Below, one piece after another: positions 1 to 12,128 of a stretch of 64,000 nt of DNA (positions are counted from its first letter, which is position 1; each line of letters begins with the position of its first letter). Location of the stretch: positions 124,001-188,000 of the forward strand of contig CAVSNH010000003.1 in assembly GCA_963729275.1 (NCBI GenBank). Reading direction: 5' to 3'. The notes below the pieces were generated by a model. The model worked only from the letters and a program-made list of their open reading frames with translations. It did no database searches and was not told the origin of the DNA. The DNA comes from CAVSNH01 sp963729275 (GTDB taxonomy: Bacteria; Actinomycetota; Acidimicrobiia; Acidimicrobiales; RAAP-2). The position numbers and the translations under genes were made by a program.

Positions 1-3267
<3,267 letters not shown>

Positions 3268-3565
3268 GACCTCAATCAGGATTGCTCCTGACCGAAATCG
3301 AAGAGCCAGTATTGAAGCCGTGAGGCTTCGTTACCGACTGATTAACTGGCATAGAACGGACATTGTCCGTTCAGTGCATTGACTTTGAGCAGTCGCGTTT
3401 GACCGCGACTGTTCCGCACTGGCTTTTGGCTATCACTATTCCGTTTTCAAGGAACGACCAGGCACACGCCGCAAGGCGTTGGTGCCGGATTCGGACAGTT
3501 GGGGACGTCCGCCCCGTTCTGTCGGCTCCCGATGACGCGCCCGAGGGCCCGCAACCGGGTTTCGC
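3268..3565 (-). other. rRNA operon leader with stem-loops
   Basis: A transcribed leader of about 300 nt between the rrn promoter and 16S. It holds three clean hairpins: GAAGCC-GTGA-GGCTTC (3314-3329), an 8-bp stem with an ATT loop (3354-3372), and AGTCGCG/CGCGACT with a 6-nt loop (3391-3410). It also holds the 5' arm of the 16S processing stem with a boxA-like core (3433-3458). No coding region is supported. Confidence 0.7.
3433..3458 (-). repeat. 5' arm of the 16S processing stem, with boxA-like core
   Basis: The minus strand reads GTCGTTCCTTGAAAACGG followed by AATAGTGA, which pairs with 1564-1589 over 26 nt with a single mismatch. The CCTTGAAAAC core resembles the boxA antitermination element of Gram-positive rrn leaders. 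NusB, a boxA-binding factor, is encoded at 50259-50663. Confidence 0.75.
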
Positions 3566-3594
3566 AGGATAGCTCTTCACCCTCTGAGTGTCAA
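3566..3594 (-). promoter_or_regulatory. rrn promoter, TTGACA-N17-TATCCT
   Basis: Read on the minus strand: a perfect -35 TTGACA (3594-3589), a 17-nt spacer, and a -10 TATCCT (3571-3566). It lies about 300 nt upstream of mature 16S and points into it. This is the best consensus sigma70-type promoter in the window, as expected for an rRNA operon. Confidence 0.8.
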
Positions 3595-3808
3595 CGGGGC
3601 GTCGGTCCGTGGTCCTCGGCCGGTGTTACTTCCGACCTGGGACTTTTCGGCGCGAGTGACCGCACCGACCTGTACGACCAGTGTACACCTCCCCACCCCC
3701 CGCCGATCCCCGGCGTTCCCCGCCGATGGCCTCGAAGGGGGGCCTTCGAGGGAGGCCTCGACGACACAGTGCCCGGCGTGGCCCCCTCTCGCAGAGCCGT
3801 GGCGCTGC

Positions 3809-3814
3809 TACCCT
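3809..3814 (+). promoter_or_regulatory. -10 box of a leaderless promoter (TACCCT)
   Basis: TACCCT ends 8 nt before the GTG at 3823, and no Shine-Dalgarno sequence lies between. The spacing predicts transcription starting at or next to the start codon. It helps choose GTG 3823 over GTG 3799, which would lie upstream of the box. Confidence 0.5.
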
Positions 3815-3822
3815 GCCCGGCC

Positions 3823-4647
3823 GTGAAGACGACGGAGCGAATCCGCACCGTCGTCTTCGACCTCGACGACACCCTCATCGACGAGGAGGCCACCGCCCAC
3901 GCCTCGCTCCGGGCCGCAGCGGCCGCGGTCCCAGGTGCCGACCCCCATGAGTTGCAGCAGGCTGTGCTGTCCGAGGCTCGGCGACGATGGCGGGCCGGGC
4001 CCCACTACCAGCTCTGCGCCGAGCTCGGATTCGCCTCGTGGGAGGGCCTCTGGTCCACGTTCGGCGGAGGCCACCCCCGGCTCGACGGCCTGCGTCGATG
4101 GGCACCCTCGTATCGCCGCGACACCTGGCGGTCGGTGCTGGCCGAGCTAGGTGTCGGCGATGCCGAGATGGCGGCAGCTTGCGCCGAAGCCTTCGCAGCC
4201 CGCCAGCGCCGCGGCCACCCGCTGTTGCCGGGCGCAGGAGCAACCGTTCGGGCCCTCGCCGGGCGCTATCGCCTCGCCTTGCTCACCAACGGACCACCGG
4301 ACATTCAGCGACACAAGATCGACGGCACCGGACTACGGGACTGCTTCGAGTCAGTGTTCGTCTCCGGCGAGGTGGGCGTGGCCAAGCCCGACCCTGCGGT
4401 GTTCGACATGGTGCTCGAGCAATTGGACGCGACAGCCGCGACCACCGTAATGATCGGTGACAACTGGGAACGGGACGTGGTCGGAGCGAGATCGGCGGGA
4501 TGGTCCGCCATCTGGGTGTCGGCCGGACGGCCGTCACCGGGCCCGGCGATTGGTGTGCCGAGCGTCCATGGCGTCGCCGAGATCGTCACCCTCCTCGAGG
4601 AACTGACCGGTGCGCCGGGCGCCGGTCACCCGAAGGTGAAGTCGTAG
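3823..4647 (+). CDS. HAD-superfamily hydrolase
   Basis: 274 aa. It is a haloacid dehalogenase-type phosphatase, and the substrate cannot be told from sequence. HAD motif I is DLDDTL about 15 residues from the start (both catalytic Asp). Motif II is LLTNG in the middle. The motif III Lys lies in KPDP and the motif IV acidic pair in GDNWERD. A helical cap follows motif I, as in the YjjG/REG-2 group. The start is set at GTG 3823 by the upstream -10 box; the open frame extends back to 3499 but has no family similarity there. The 3' end overlaps the convergent dipZ by 22 nt. A second HAD gene of the same type is at 29154. Confidence 0.85.
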   Translation: MKTTERIRTVVFDLDDTLIDEEATAHASLRAAAAAVPGADPHELQQAVLSEARRRWRAGPHYQLCAELGFASWEGLWSTFGGGHPRLDGLRRWAPSYRRDTWRSVLAELGVGDAEMAAACAEAFAARQRRGHPLLPGAGATVRALAGRYRLALLTNGPPDIQRHKIDGTGLRDCFESVFVSGEVGVAKPDPAVFDMVLEQLDATAATTVMIGDNWERDVVGARSAGWSAIWVSAGRPSPGPAIGVPSVHGVAEIVTLLEELTGAPGAGHPKVKS

Positions 4648-6563
4648 GCCTGCACGCCAGAAGAGAACGAGAGGCCGAGCAGGCTCGACTGGTAGGAGCC
4701 GGGGCCCACCAGTTGGTACAACCGGGGCACGCCGCCGACGGCGATCGTCTTGGTGGGCCGCCCGCCTACCGACACCTTGACGGTGCCCTGCCCACCCATC
4801 ACCAGATAGACGTCCTTGGCTGAGAAGCTGAGGTCGATGGTGGCACCCGGCCCGGCGGTCGACGCCTCGCTCCCAACTGACCACTGGCCTCCGTAGGCAT
4901 ACTCGTCAGCCGGGAGTGAGGATGGGAGCTGGTAGGGCGCGATCTGGTTTTCGTCGACGGACGAATCGAAGAGGTCGCTCGGGTGGTCGTAGCCCAGGTA
5001 GGACTCGGGCGTCGTCTCCTCGGTCGGAGTGGTGTTGGGCACGTCGGTCCGCGGCGGCAGTACGACCGACGGGTTGGCTGCCTTGAGCAGCGTGCGGATG
5101 AATGTCTCGGTCTGGCTGTAGCCGCCTTCCCCGTAGTCGACATGCCGGATGTTGCCCTTGCCGTCGATGAGATATTCGGCTGGCCAGTAGTTGTTCTCGT
5201 AGGCGTCCCAAGTGGCGTAGTTATTGTCGAGGGCGATGGGATAGTGCACGCCAAGCTGTGCCGCCGCCGCCCGCACGTTCGACCGTACGTGCTCGAACGC
5301 GAACTCGGGAGTGTGGATCCCGATGACGGTGAGCCCTGATCCGGAGTAGGTCCGGTTCCACGCCTCGACATGAGGCAGTGTGCGCTGACAGTTGATGCAG
5401 GAGTACGTCCAGAAGTCAACGAGCACGACATGCCCGTGCAGGCTGCTCAGGCTGATGGGCCGGTTACCGGGAGTGTTGAGCCATGAACTGATGCCTTGGA
5501 TGGTCGGTGCCGCGCCGCACTCCAGCAGGACGGGGCCGTTGGCGTCATTTGTGCAGTTGGAGAGCGAGCCTGAGGTCTTTTCCCCTGTCACGCCGTCAAG
5601 AGCCCGCTTGGCGCTCGATCCGCCTTCGATCACCGACTGCAATCGGTTGGCGTAGCCCGCTGGGATCTGCTGCACTCCGTCAGTGACGGTGGCCCCGAAC
5701 ACGACGGCGGCGATGAGGAGAAGAGCACCTACCACTCGGCGGACGGTGCCGGCCCGGGTTCGCCATGCAGGGATGCGCTCGGCCAACCGTTGGCCGAGGA
5801 TGGCGAAGATGACCAACGGGACGGCGACCCCGCAGGAAAAGGCCACCGTCAAGATGACGGCCGACCAACCGATGTGATGGGTGGCACCGACCGCCGAGAT
5901 GGCGGCCAGAACGGGACCGGCACATGGGACAAACACCAGTCCGAGGCTCACCCCGAGGACGAAGCCGCCGCCATTGGTCAACGGCCGGCCACGGCTGAGC
6001 TTCACGAACGGGTACTCGAGGAGGCTCCCGACAGCAGGGATGAGCAGACCGAGCCCCACGATCCCGAGCACGACGATGCCAATCCAGCGCAGCAGATCCT
6101 GGGGCAGGCCGAGGGCGCTGAGCAACCACGTCCCGATCAGCGTGGCGACGGCGAAGCTGAGAACCAAGCCGCCGACCACGGCGACTGGGCGCCGGCGGCG
6201 TTGGCGTTCGGTGTCGGTTCGGCTCCGAGACGAGGGCACCGCCTCGGATCCCGCTCCGTGCCACCCGTCGCCGGAGTCGGGTACCGCGGGCCCTGAGCCA
6301 CTCTCCGCGTCGATGGCCGGGGCGGTGGTGGTCGATGCCGTGGCCCCAATTCCCTGCGTCGCCCCGACGAGCACCTCCTCGCGGTCGACCACGGGACCAG
6401 AGCTGGGAGCGGTTGGCTCGTCTGCGCCAGCCCCGCTGGCCTCGTCGGTCGGCAGCCCGCTCGCCGCCCCACTGGCGAAGATGACCGGCAGAACGGGGAG
6501 CACACAGGGCGAGATGCCGGTGACGATCCCACCCAGGAAGCCGATGATCACCAGGAGGATCAC
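4626..6563 (-). CDS. dipZ: DipZ-like CcdA-thioredoxin fusion membrane protein
   Basis: 645 aa, GTG start. A DsbD/CcdA-type membrane electron carrier is fused to an extracytoplasmic thioredoxin-like domain. Residues 1-300 hold the membrane segments, with the paired Cys in SPCVLP (C20) and VPCAGP (C214). Residues 350-480 are a TlpA/redoxin domain with active site CINC (C389, C392). Residues 500-645 form a beta-rich C-terminal domain as in mycobacterial DipZ. The role is thiol-disulfide transfer across the membrane, probably in redox maintenance of exported proteins. An unusual linker of about 90 residues rich in Ala, Ser, Gly and acidic residues (35-125) separates the first membrane segment from the rest. 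It converges on the HAD gene with a 22-nt overlap. Confidence 0.9.
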   Translation of the reverse strand: MILLVIIGFLGGIVTGISPCVLPVLPVIFASGAASGLPTDEASGAGADEPTAPSSGPVVDREEVLVGATQGIGATASTTTAPAIDAESGSGPAVPDSGDGWHGAGSEAVPSSRSRTDTERQRRRRPVAVVGGLVLSFAVATLIGTWLLSALGLPQDLLRWIGIVVLGIVGLGLLIPAVGSLLEYPFVKLSRGRPLTNGGGFVLGVSLGLVFVPCAGPVLAAISAVGATHHIGWSAVILTVAFSCGVAVPLVIFAILGQRLAERIPAWRTRAGTVRRVVGALLLIAAVVFGATVTDGVQQIPAGYANRLQSVIEGGSSAKRALDGVTGEKTSGSLSNCTNDANGPVLLECGAAPTIQGISSWLNTPGNRPISLSSLHGHVVLVDFWTYSCINCQRTLPHVEAWNRTYSGSGLTVIGIHTPEFAFEHVRSNVRAAAAQLGVHYPIALDNNYATWDAYENNYWPAEYLIDGKGNIRHVDYGEGGYSQTETFIRTLLKAANPSVVLPPRTDVPNTTPTEETTPESYLGYDHPSDLFDSSVDENQIAPYQLPSSLPADEYAYGGQWSVGSEASTAGPGATIDLSFSAKDVYLVMGGQGTVKVSVGGRPTKTIAVGGVPRLYQLVGPGSYQSSLLGLSFSSGVQAYDFTFG

Positions 6564-6698
6564 GGTTCGAGCTTCCCATGCCCCACCACAGATGTGTTGT
6601 CCCCCCAGGGACTGACGCGTTACGCCGGCCCTGGTCGGACAACAGATCCGGTCCGAGCTCGGGTCGGTGGCCGGCCCCGGTCGAGCCGGAGCCGAAAC

Positions 6699-8090
6699 TC
6701 AGCTGGGAGTGCCGATCCGGTTGCGGTCGGCCTCGATACGGTGCACGAACCGCTCGAGCTGAATGGTCACGGCCAGCGGTCCGGCGCTGCCCGGGGTGGT
6801 GCGTCGAGTCACAGCCACTCCCGGCTCGAGCAGAGCGGCCGCTTCGGCTCCGAGCGATGGATGGGCCTCCACGAGCTCGACCAGTGGCACGTGACGCTCG
6901 ATCGATTCGTGCACCAACCCTGCCACCAGCTGGTGTGCCGGCCGGAAGGCCACGCCTTGCTCCACGAGCCACTCGGCCAGGTCCACGGCGGCCAGCGCGG
7001 CATCGTCGGCGGCGGCTTGCATCCGGGCCGCGTCGAAGCTCACGGTGGCCACCAACCCGGTGAGGGCGACGAGCCCGAGACGAGTCTGGCGCAGCGAGTC
7101 GAAGAGCGGCTCCTTGTCCTCCTGAAGGTCGCGGTTGTAGGCCAGCGGGAGCCCCTTGAGCGTGGCCAGCAACCCGGTCAGATTGCCGATCAGTCGTCCC
7201 GCCTTGCCCCGGATCAGCTCGGCCACATCCGGGTTCTTCTTCTGCGGCAGCATCGAGCTGCCGGTGGCGAAGGCGTCATCGAGGACCAGGAAGCCGAACT
7301 CGTCGCTCGACCACAGTACGATCTCCTCTCCTAGACGCGAGAGGTGGACGGCCAGCAGCGCCAGGTCGAAGAGCGCTTCGGCGACAAAGTCACGGTCGGA
7401 AACAGCGTCGAGGGAGTTCTCGAAACGTCGGGCGAAGCCGAGCTCGTGGGCAGCCTCGTCCGGATCGAGTGACAATGATGATCCAGCCAGTGCGCCCGCA
7501 CCGAGCGGCGAGGTGTCGGCCCGCTCAACGGTCGCCACCAACCGGTCGACGTCGCGGCAGAGAGCCCAACCGTGGGCCAGCAGATGGTGGGCCAGGAGCA
7601 CAGGCTGGGCCCGCTGCAGGTGCGTGTAGCCGGGAAGGTACGTGTCGCCGACCTCCTTGGCCCGGCGGAGCAGCTCCTCTTCGAGGGCGAGTACCTCGCT
7701 GGCCACGGCTCGCAATTCGCGCTTGGTGTAGAGCCGCAGGTCGGTGGCGACCTGGTCGTTGCGGCTCCGACCGGTGTGCAGCTTGGCTCCGGCCTCACCC
7801 GCCAGCTCGGTCACTCGCCTCTCCACGGCAGTGTGGATGTCCTCGTCCCCCGGACCGAACTGGAACGTGCCATCCTCGAGCTCGGTGGCCACTTGGTCGA
7901 GAGCGCCGAGGAGATTGTGCTCCTCTTCTTCGGTCACGAGACCGGCGTGACGCAGGCCGCGGACGTGAGCCCGCGAACCGGCCAGGTCGTCGGCCGCCAG
8001 TGCCCGATCGAAGGTCAGGCTCGCTGAATAGGCCATCACGGCGTCGGCCGTGTCGGCGCCAAAGCGCCCGTGCCAGAGTGTCATGACCAC
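6699..8090 (-). CDS. argH: argininosuccinate lyase
   Basis: 463 aa. It cleaves argininosuccinate to arginine and fumarate, the last step of arginine synthesis. The family signature GSSMLPQKKNP is at 277-287, with HTGRSRNDQ at 105-113 and THLQRAQP at 156-163 lining the active site. The start may be GTG 8090 or ATG 8084 (two residues shorter); neither has a strong SD. It is the last gene of the arg operon, about 40 nt after argG. No terminator with a T-tract is visible downstream. Confidence 0.95.
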   Translation of the reverse strand: MVMTLWHGRFGADTADAVMAYSASLTFDRALAADDLAGSRAHVRGLRHAGLVTEEEEHNLLGALDQVATELEDGTFQFGPGDEDIHTAVERRVTELAGEAGAKLHTGRSRNDQVATDLRLYTKRELRAVASEVLALEEELLRRAKEVGDTYLPGYTHLQRAQPVLLAHHLLAHGWALCRDVDRLVATVERADTSPLGAGALAGSSLSLDPDEAAHELGFARRFENSLDAVSDRDFVAEALFDLALLAVHLSRLGEEIVLWSSDEFGFLVLDDAFATGSSMLPQKKNPDVAELIRGKAGRLIGNLTGLLATLKGLPLAYNRDLQEDKEPLFDSLRQTRLGLVALTGLVATVSFDAARMQAAADDAALAAVDLAEWLVEQGVAFRPAHQLVAGLVHESIERHVPLVELVEAHPSLGAEAAALLEPGVAVTRRTTPGSAGPLAVTIQLERFVHRIEADRNRIGTPS

Positions 8091-8127
8091 GGCCCGCGGT
8101 TTCCGTCAGCGGCGGTCCGAGGTCTCC

Positions 8128-9357
8128 TCACCGGTTCCCCTCGCCGCTCTTTGCGTCCTCGGCGCCCTGCACGGCGGCCCATGTCGCCACCCCAAGACCC
8201 CACAGCCGGACGAAGCCCTCGGAGTCCTCGTGGCGGAACCGATCGGCCGCGTCGTAGGTAGCCAGGCCGTAGTCGTAGAGGCTCACGGGGCTGCGCCGAC
8301 CGGCCACCCAGCACCGTCCGGGTTCGAGGTGGAGACGCACCTCGCCGGTCACGTGGCGCTGGGACTCGAGGATGAAGGCGTCGAGCGCCCGCTTGAGAGG
8401 AGAGAACCAGAGGCCGTCGTAGACGAGCTCGGCCCAGCGGGGCTCGAGCCGGAGCTTCTCGTGGTGCAGGTCCCGTTCGAGCGTCAGGCTCTCGAGGTCG
8501 GCGTGGGCCATGAGCAGTGCCAGGGCGGCCGGACACTCGTAGGTCTCGCGGCTCTTGATGCCCACCCGTCGGTTCTCGACCATGTCGATCCGGCCCAAGC
8601 CGTAGGAACCGACCACTCGATTGAGCTCCCCGATCAGTGGCTCCGGCTCGAGGCGCCGATCGTCGATGGCGACCGGGACGCCCGACTCGAAGCCGATCAC
8701 GATCTCACGCGGGCCGGTGGCAGTCGGCCGGGTCATCACATAGACGTCCTCGGGCGGCGCGTTCCAAGGATCCTCGATCACCCCGCACTCGATCGCCCGG
8801 CCCCACAGGTTCTCGTCGATGGAGTACAGCTTTTCCTTGGTCACGCCAAGGGGAATGTCCCATTTGGCTGCGTACTCGATGCAGTCCTCCCGGTTGAGGC
8901 CCCAGTGCCGTGCCGGGGCGAGCACCTCGAGGTCGGGCGCCAGGGATCTGGTCCCCACCTCGAAGCGGACCTGGTCGTTGCCCTTGCCGGTGCAGCCGTG
9001 GGCAACCGCCGTCGCCCCCATCCGGCGGGCCACGTCGACGAGATGGCGCACGATGACCGGTCGAGAGAGGGCCGAGACCAGCGGATAGGTTCCCTCGTAG
9101 CGAGCGTTCGCTTGGAGGGCCGGCACGCAGAACTCCTCGGCCATCTCCCCCCGGGCGTCGACGACGACGGATTCGACGGCGCCAGCAGCCAGGGCCCGGG
9201 CCCGGATGGTGTCCCAATCCTCACCCCCACTGCCCGACCCCTGCCCGACGTCCACACAGACGGCCACGACCTCGACCCCGCGCTGCTCCATGAGCCAGCG
9301 CACGGCAACAGACGTGTCCAGGCCGCCGCTGTAGGCCAGTACAACCCGTTCGGTCAT
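8128..9357 (-). CDS. argG: argininosuccinate synthase
   Basis: 409 aa. It joins citrulline and aspartate with ATP to give argininosuccinate. The N-type ATP pyrophosphatase loop AYSGGLDTS is at residues 8-16, followed by the citrulline/aspartate-binding core (GCTGKGNDQVRFE). ATG 9357 is chosen because GACAGGAGGATC lies directly upstream and the family begins here; the open frame reaches 9453, but that extension overlaps argR and lacks family similarity. It is 10 nt after argR. Confidence 0.96.
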   Translation of the reverse strand: MTERVVLAYSGGLDTSVAVRWLMEQRGVEVVAVCVDVGQGSGSGGEDWDTIRARALAAGAVESVVVDARGEMAEEFCVPALQANARYEGTYPLVSALSRPVIVRHLVDVARRMGATAVAHGCTGKGNDQVRFEVGTRSLAPDLEVLAPARHWGLNREDCIEYAAKWDIPLGVTKEKLYSIDENLWGRAIECGVIEDPWNAPPEDVYVMTRPTATGPREIVIGFESGVPVAIDDRRLEPEPLIGELNRVVGSYGLGRIDMVENRRVGIKSRETYECPAALALLMAHADLESLTLERDLHHEKLRLEPRWAELVYDGLWFSPLKRALDAFILESQRHVTGEVRLHLEPGRCWVAGRRSPVSLYDYGLATYDAADRFRHEDSEGFVRLWGLGVATWAAVQGAEDAKSGEGNR

Positions 9358-9367
9358 GATCCTCCTG

Positions 9368-9946
9368 TCACCCTTCCTGCCCATCGGCGCGCACGGGTCC
9401 CTTTGACGGAGAAGCGGCCGGTGCGGCAACCCGGCCACCCGGCCGGCGGGCATGTCCCACGGACGCCCTCGTCGGCTCGGGATCGAGCCCGGCCACCTTT
9501 GCCAGGCGGCCGGCCACCGCCGCGCCGCCGGCTGTTTCCGACGCCACCACCAACACCGTGTCGTCGCCGGCGACGGTCCCGATCACACCGGGGAATCCGC
9601 TCCGATCGAGGGCCGAGCCTACGACATGGGCCGAGCCCGGCGGGGTGCGCAGCACGATGAGATTGATCGACACGTCCATCTCGACCACCCAGTCGCCGAG
9701 GACCCGACGAAGGTGGTCCTCGGGCGCCACCTGCTGCGAGGGGAGTTCCGGTAGCGCATAGGCCAGGTCTCCCCCGGGGAGGCGGACTTTGACCGCGCCG
9801 AGCTCCTCCAGGTCGCGTGACACCGTGGCCTGAGTGGCCTCGACGCCCTGCCCACGGAGCATGTCGACGAGCTCGGCCTGGCTGGCCACTGCACTGGTCT
9901 CGAGCAGCCGGGTAATGCGGTGTTGCCGCTGGTGCTTCGTCGTCAT
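9368..9946 (-). CDS. argR: arginine repressor ArgR
   Basis: 192 aa. The N-terminal winged helix (about residues 1-75, with the conserved TQATVSRDL) binds ARG boxes. The C-terminal domain (about 80-150, GTVAGDDTVLVV) oligomerises and binds arginine. About 35 extra Pro/Ala-rich residues follow, making it longer than the usual 150-170 aa. ATGA overlap with argF. The likely target is the tandem ARG-like boxes over the argC promoter (15391-15425), so the operon probably controls itself. Confidence 0.94.
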   Translation of the reverse strand: MTTKHQRQHRITRLLETSAVASQAELVDMLRGQGVEATQATVSRDLEELGAVKVRLPGGDLAYALPELPSQQVAPEDHLRRVLGDWVVEMDVSINLIVLRTPPGSAHVVGSALDRSGFPGVIGTVAGDDTVLVVASETAGGAAVAGRLAKVAGLDPEPTRASVGHARRPGGRVAAPAASPSKGPVRADGQEG

Positions 9947-10911
9947 CGTGTCGACCCGTCGTGGTCGCTCGCCACCGGCGACCGATGCCCGGTTGCCCAG
10001 GCGAGCACGCCCCGCATGACGTGCATTCGGTTCTCCGCCTGCTGCCAGACCCGGCTGTGCGGGCCGTCGATCACATCGTCGCTGATCTCGAGGCCGCGGT
10101 GGGCGGGCAGGCAGTGCAGGACGACGGCCTCCGGAGCAGCCAGGGCAACCAGATCGTCGTTGATGGCGTAACGAGCGAAGTCACGATGACGTCGCTCCGC
10201 CTCGTCCTCCTGACCCATCGACGTCCAGACGTCCGTGTAGAGCACATCGGCCCCGGCGGCGGCCTTGTGGGGGTCGTCGGTGACCTCCAGCCGGCCACCG
10301 GCGGAACAGACCTGGTCCACATCCTCGGGAGCCGGCTCATATCCGACCGGCGTGGCCAACCGGGTCGCCATGCCGGCCAAGGCACAAGCCAGAGCCAGGG
10401 AGCGCCACACGTTGTTGGCGTCACCCACGAACGCGAGCGTGCGGTCGCGCCAACCGAGCCCGAAGAGCTGGCGGAGGGTGAGAAGGTCAGCCAGGGCCTG
10501 AACCGGATGGGCCCGGTCGGAGAGCAGGTTCACAACCGGGACGCCCACGCTGCTGGCATCGAGGGCGGCGGCCATGCGGCCCAAGGTGGCGTGATCGATC
10601 ACCCGGGCGCAGATGACCGCGTGGTAGCAGGCGAGCGTCCGGGCGACATCTGCGGCCGATTCCCGCACGTCGATCCCAACCTCGCTCCCCTGGATGTACA
10701 CCGGATGGGCCCCGAGTGCTACGGCCGCCATCTCGGTGCTGTTGCGGGTCCGGTTCGACGGCTTCTCGAAGACCATGGCCACCCCACGGCCTGAGAGCAC
10801 CGAAGACAGTTCGACCGGATCGAGCTCGGCCAGCATGAGCACCTCCTCTATGCCCTCCGGCCCGAGGTCGTCCACGTCGAGCAGGTGGCGCGTGGCCGGT
10901 GCCACGGTCAC
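9943..10911 (-). CDS. argF: ornithine carbamoyltransferase
   Basis: 322 aa, GTG start overlapping the argD stop (GTGA). It makes citrulline from ornithine and carbamoyl phosphate, the latter supplied by carA/carB at 42837-47311. The carbamoyl-phosphate motif reads SNRTR (52-56) where most homologs have STRTR. The ornithine motif HCLPAHRG is at 266-273, and HPVQALAD is present near 135. It differs from the paralog pyrB at 48626, which has the aspartate-type motif set. Confidence 0.95.
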   Translation of the reverse strand: MTVAPATRHLLDVDDLGPEGIEEVLMLAELDPVELSSVLSGRGVAMVFEKPSNRTRNSTEMAAVALGAHPVYIQGSEVGIDVRESAADVARTLACYHAVICARVIDHATLGRMAAALDASSVGVPVVNLLSDRAHPVQALADLLTLRQLFGLGWRDRTLAFVGDANNVWRSLALACALAGMATRLATPVGYEPAPEDVDQVCSAGGRLEVTDDPHKAAAGADVLYTDVWTSMGQEDEAERRHRDFARYAINDDLVALAAPEAVVLHCLPAHRGLEISDDVIDGPHSRVWQQAENRMHVMRGVLAWATGHRSPVASDHDGSTR

Positions 10912-12128
10912 CGCCGCGCCTCCGTCTTTGCGGCGAGATCAGCCATGACCTGGCCGACGATGGCGGCGGCCCCGTCGATCTCCGCCTCGGTGACGAGCAA
11001 CGGGGGCGCGAAGCGCAACGCGTCCGGCCGCGGCGCGTTGATGATCAAACCGGCGTCGAGCGCGGCCTCGACGACCGACGGCGCCACGTCGCGGTCGAGG
11101 ACAGCCGCCAGCAACAGCCCCCGCCCGCGCACGGCGATGACCCCCGGGATCTCCCCGAGGGCCTCAGTCAGCCGGGCACCGGCCTCATGCGCCCGGCGCG
11201 GAGCATCCTCGGCTTCGAGCACCTCGAGGGTGGCGAGGGCCGCGGCCATGGCCAGCGGCTGCCCTCCGAAGGTGCTGCCGTGGTCCCCCGGCCCGAAAGC
11301 CGCAGCCACCTCGCCGCGGGCCCAGCACGCACCGACCGGCATCCCGTTGCCCAGCGACTTGGCCATGGTCACCACGTCCGGCTCGACGTCGAGGTGCTGG
11401 AAGCCGAACCATCGGCCGGTTCGCCCCAGGCCCGTCTGGACCTCGTCGACCATGAGCAGGATGCCCCGGTCGCTGCAGAGCTGGCGCAGGGCGCCCAGGT
11501 AGTCCGAAGACGGCACCACCACTCCGGCCTCGCCCATGATCGGCTCTACGAGGACGGCTGCCACCCGGGCCGGATCGCACGCCGCCTCCATCGCCGGAAG
11601 GTCGTCATAGGGCACGTGGTCGAAGCCGTCGGGCATGGGAAGGAAGGGCGCCTGCTTGTCTGGCTGCCCAGTGGCGGCGAGGGCGCCGAGGGTCCGGCCG
11701 TGGAAGGCGTCCCGGGTTGCCACCACCGCGAATCGACCCGAGCCGGCCCACCGGCGGGCCAGCTTGATGGCGCACTCGTTGGCCTCGGCACCCGAATTGG
11801 CGAAGAAGACCTGGCCACCGGCCCGCTCACCTCCACCGATAAGCCGGTCGAGAGTGGCTGCCACCTCGGGGGCGAGGAGGTTGCCGAACAAGTTGGAGAC
11901 GTGGGAGAGGGTGCGGGCCTGGGCGGCAATGGCGTCGGCCACCACCGGATGGGCATGGCCCAACGCGGTGACGGCCAGCCCGGAGAGGAAGTCGAGGTAC
12001 CGGCGGCCCTCGGTGTCGAAGAGCACGCTGCCCTCGCCCCGCACGAAGGTGACCGGCGGCTCCGGGTAGGTTCGCATGAGCGCCGAGCGGTCGACGACCG
12101 GCGCCGATGCGGGTGTTGGTGTCGTCAT
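10908..12128 (-). CDS. argD: acetylornithine aminotransferase
   Basis: 406 aa class-III aminotransferase using PLP. It converts N-acetylglutamate semialdehyde to N-acetylornithine. Visible features are NSGAEANE (111-118, phosphate contact), DEVQTGLGRTG (228-238) and the PLP lysine at about K257 in MAKSLGNGMPVGA. Both ends overlap neighbours by 4 nt, which suggests translational coupling with argB and argF. Confidence 0.95.
   Translation of the reverse strand: MTTPTPASAPVVDRSALMRTYPEPPVTFVRGEGSVLFDTEGRRYLDFLSGLAVTALGHAHPVVADAIAAQARTLSHVSNLFGNLLAPEVAATLDRLIGGGERAGGQVFFANSGAEANECAIKLARRWAGSGRFAVVATRDAFHGRTLGALAATGQPDKQAPFLPMPDGFDHVPYDDLPAMEAACDPARVAAVLVEPIMGEAGVVVPSSDYLGALRQLCSDRGILLMVDEVQTGLGRTGRWFGFQHLDVEPDVVTMAKSLGNGMPVGACWARGEVAAAFGPGDHGSTFGGQPLAMAAALATLEVLEAEDAPRRAHEAGARLTEALGEIPGVIAVRGRGLLLAAVLDRDVAPSVVEAALDAGLIINAPRPDALRFAPPLLVTEAEIDGAAAIVGQVMADLAAKTEARR

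Noticed and set aside
8050..9660. 536-codon plus-strand ORF opposite argG
   Set aside because: Shadow of argG and argR, with no SD, promoter or family similarity.
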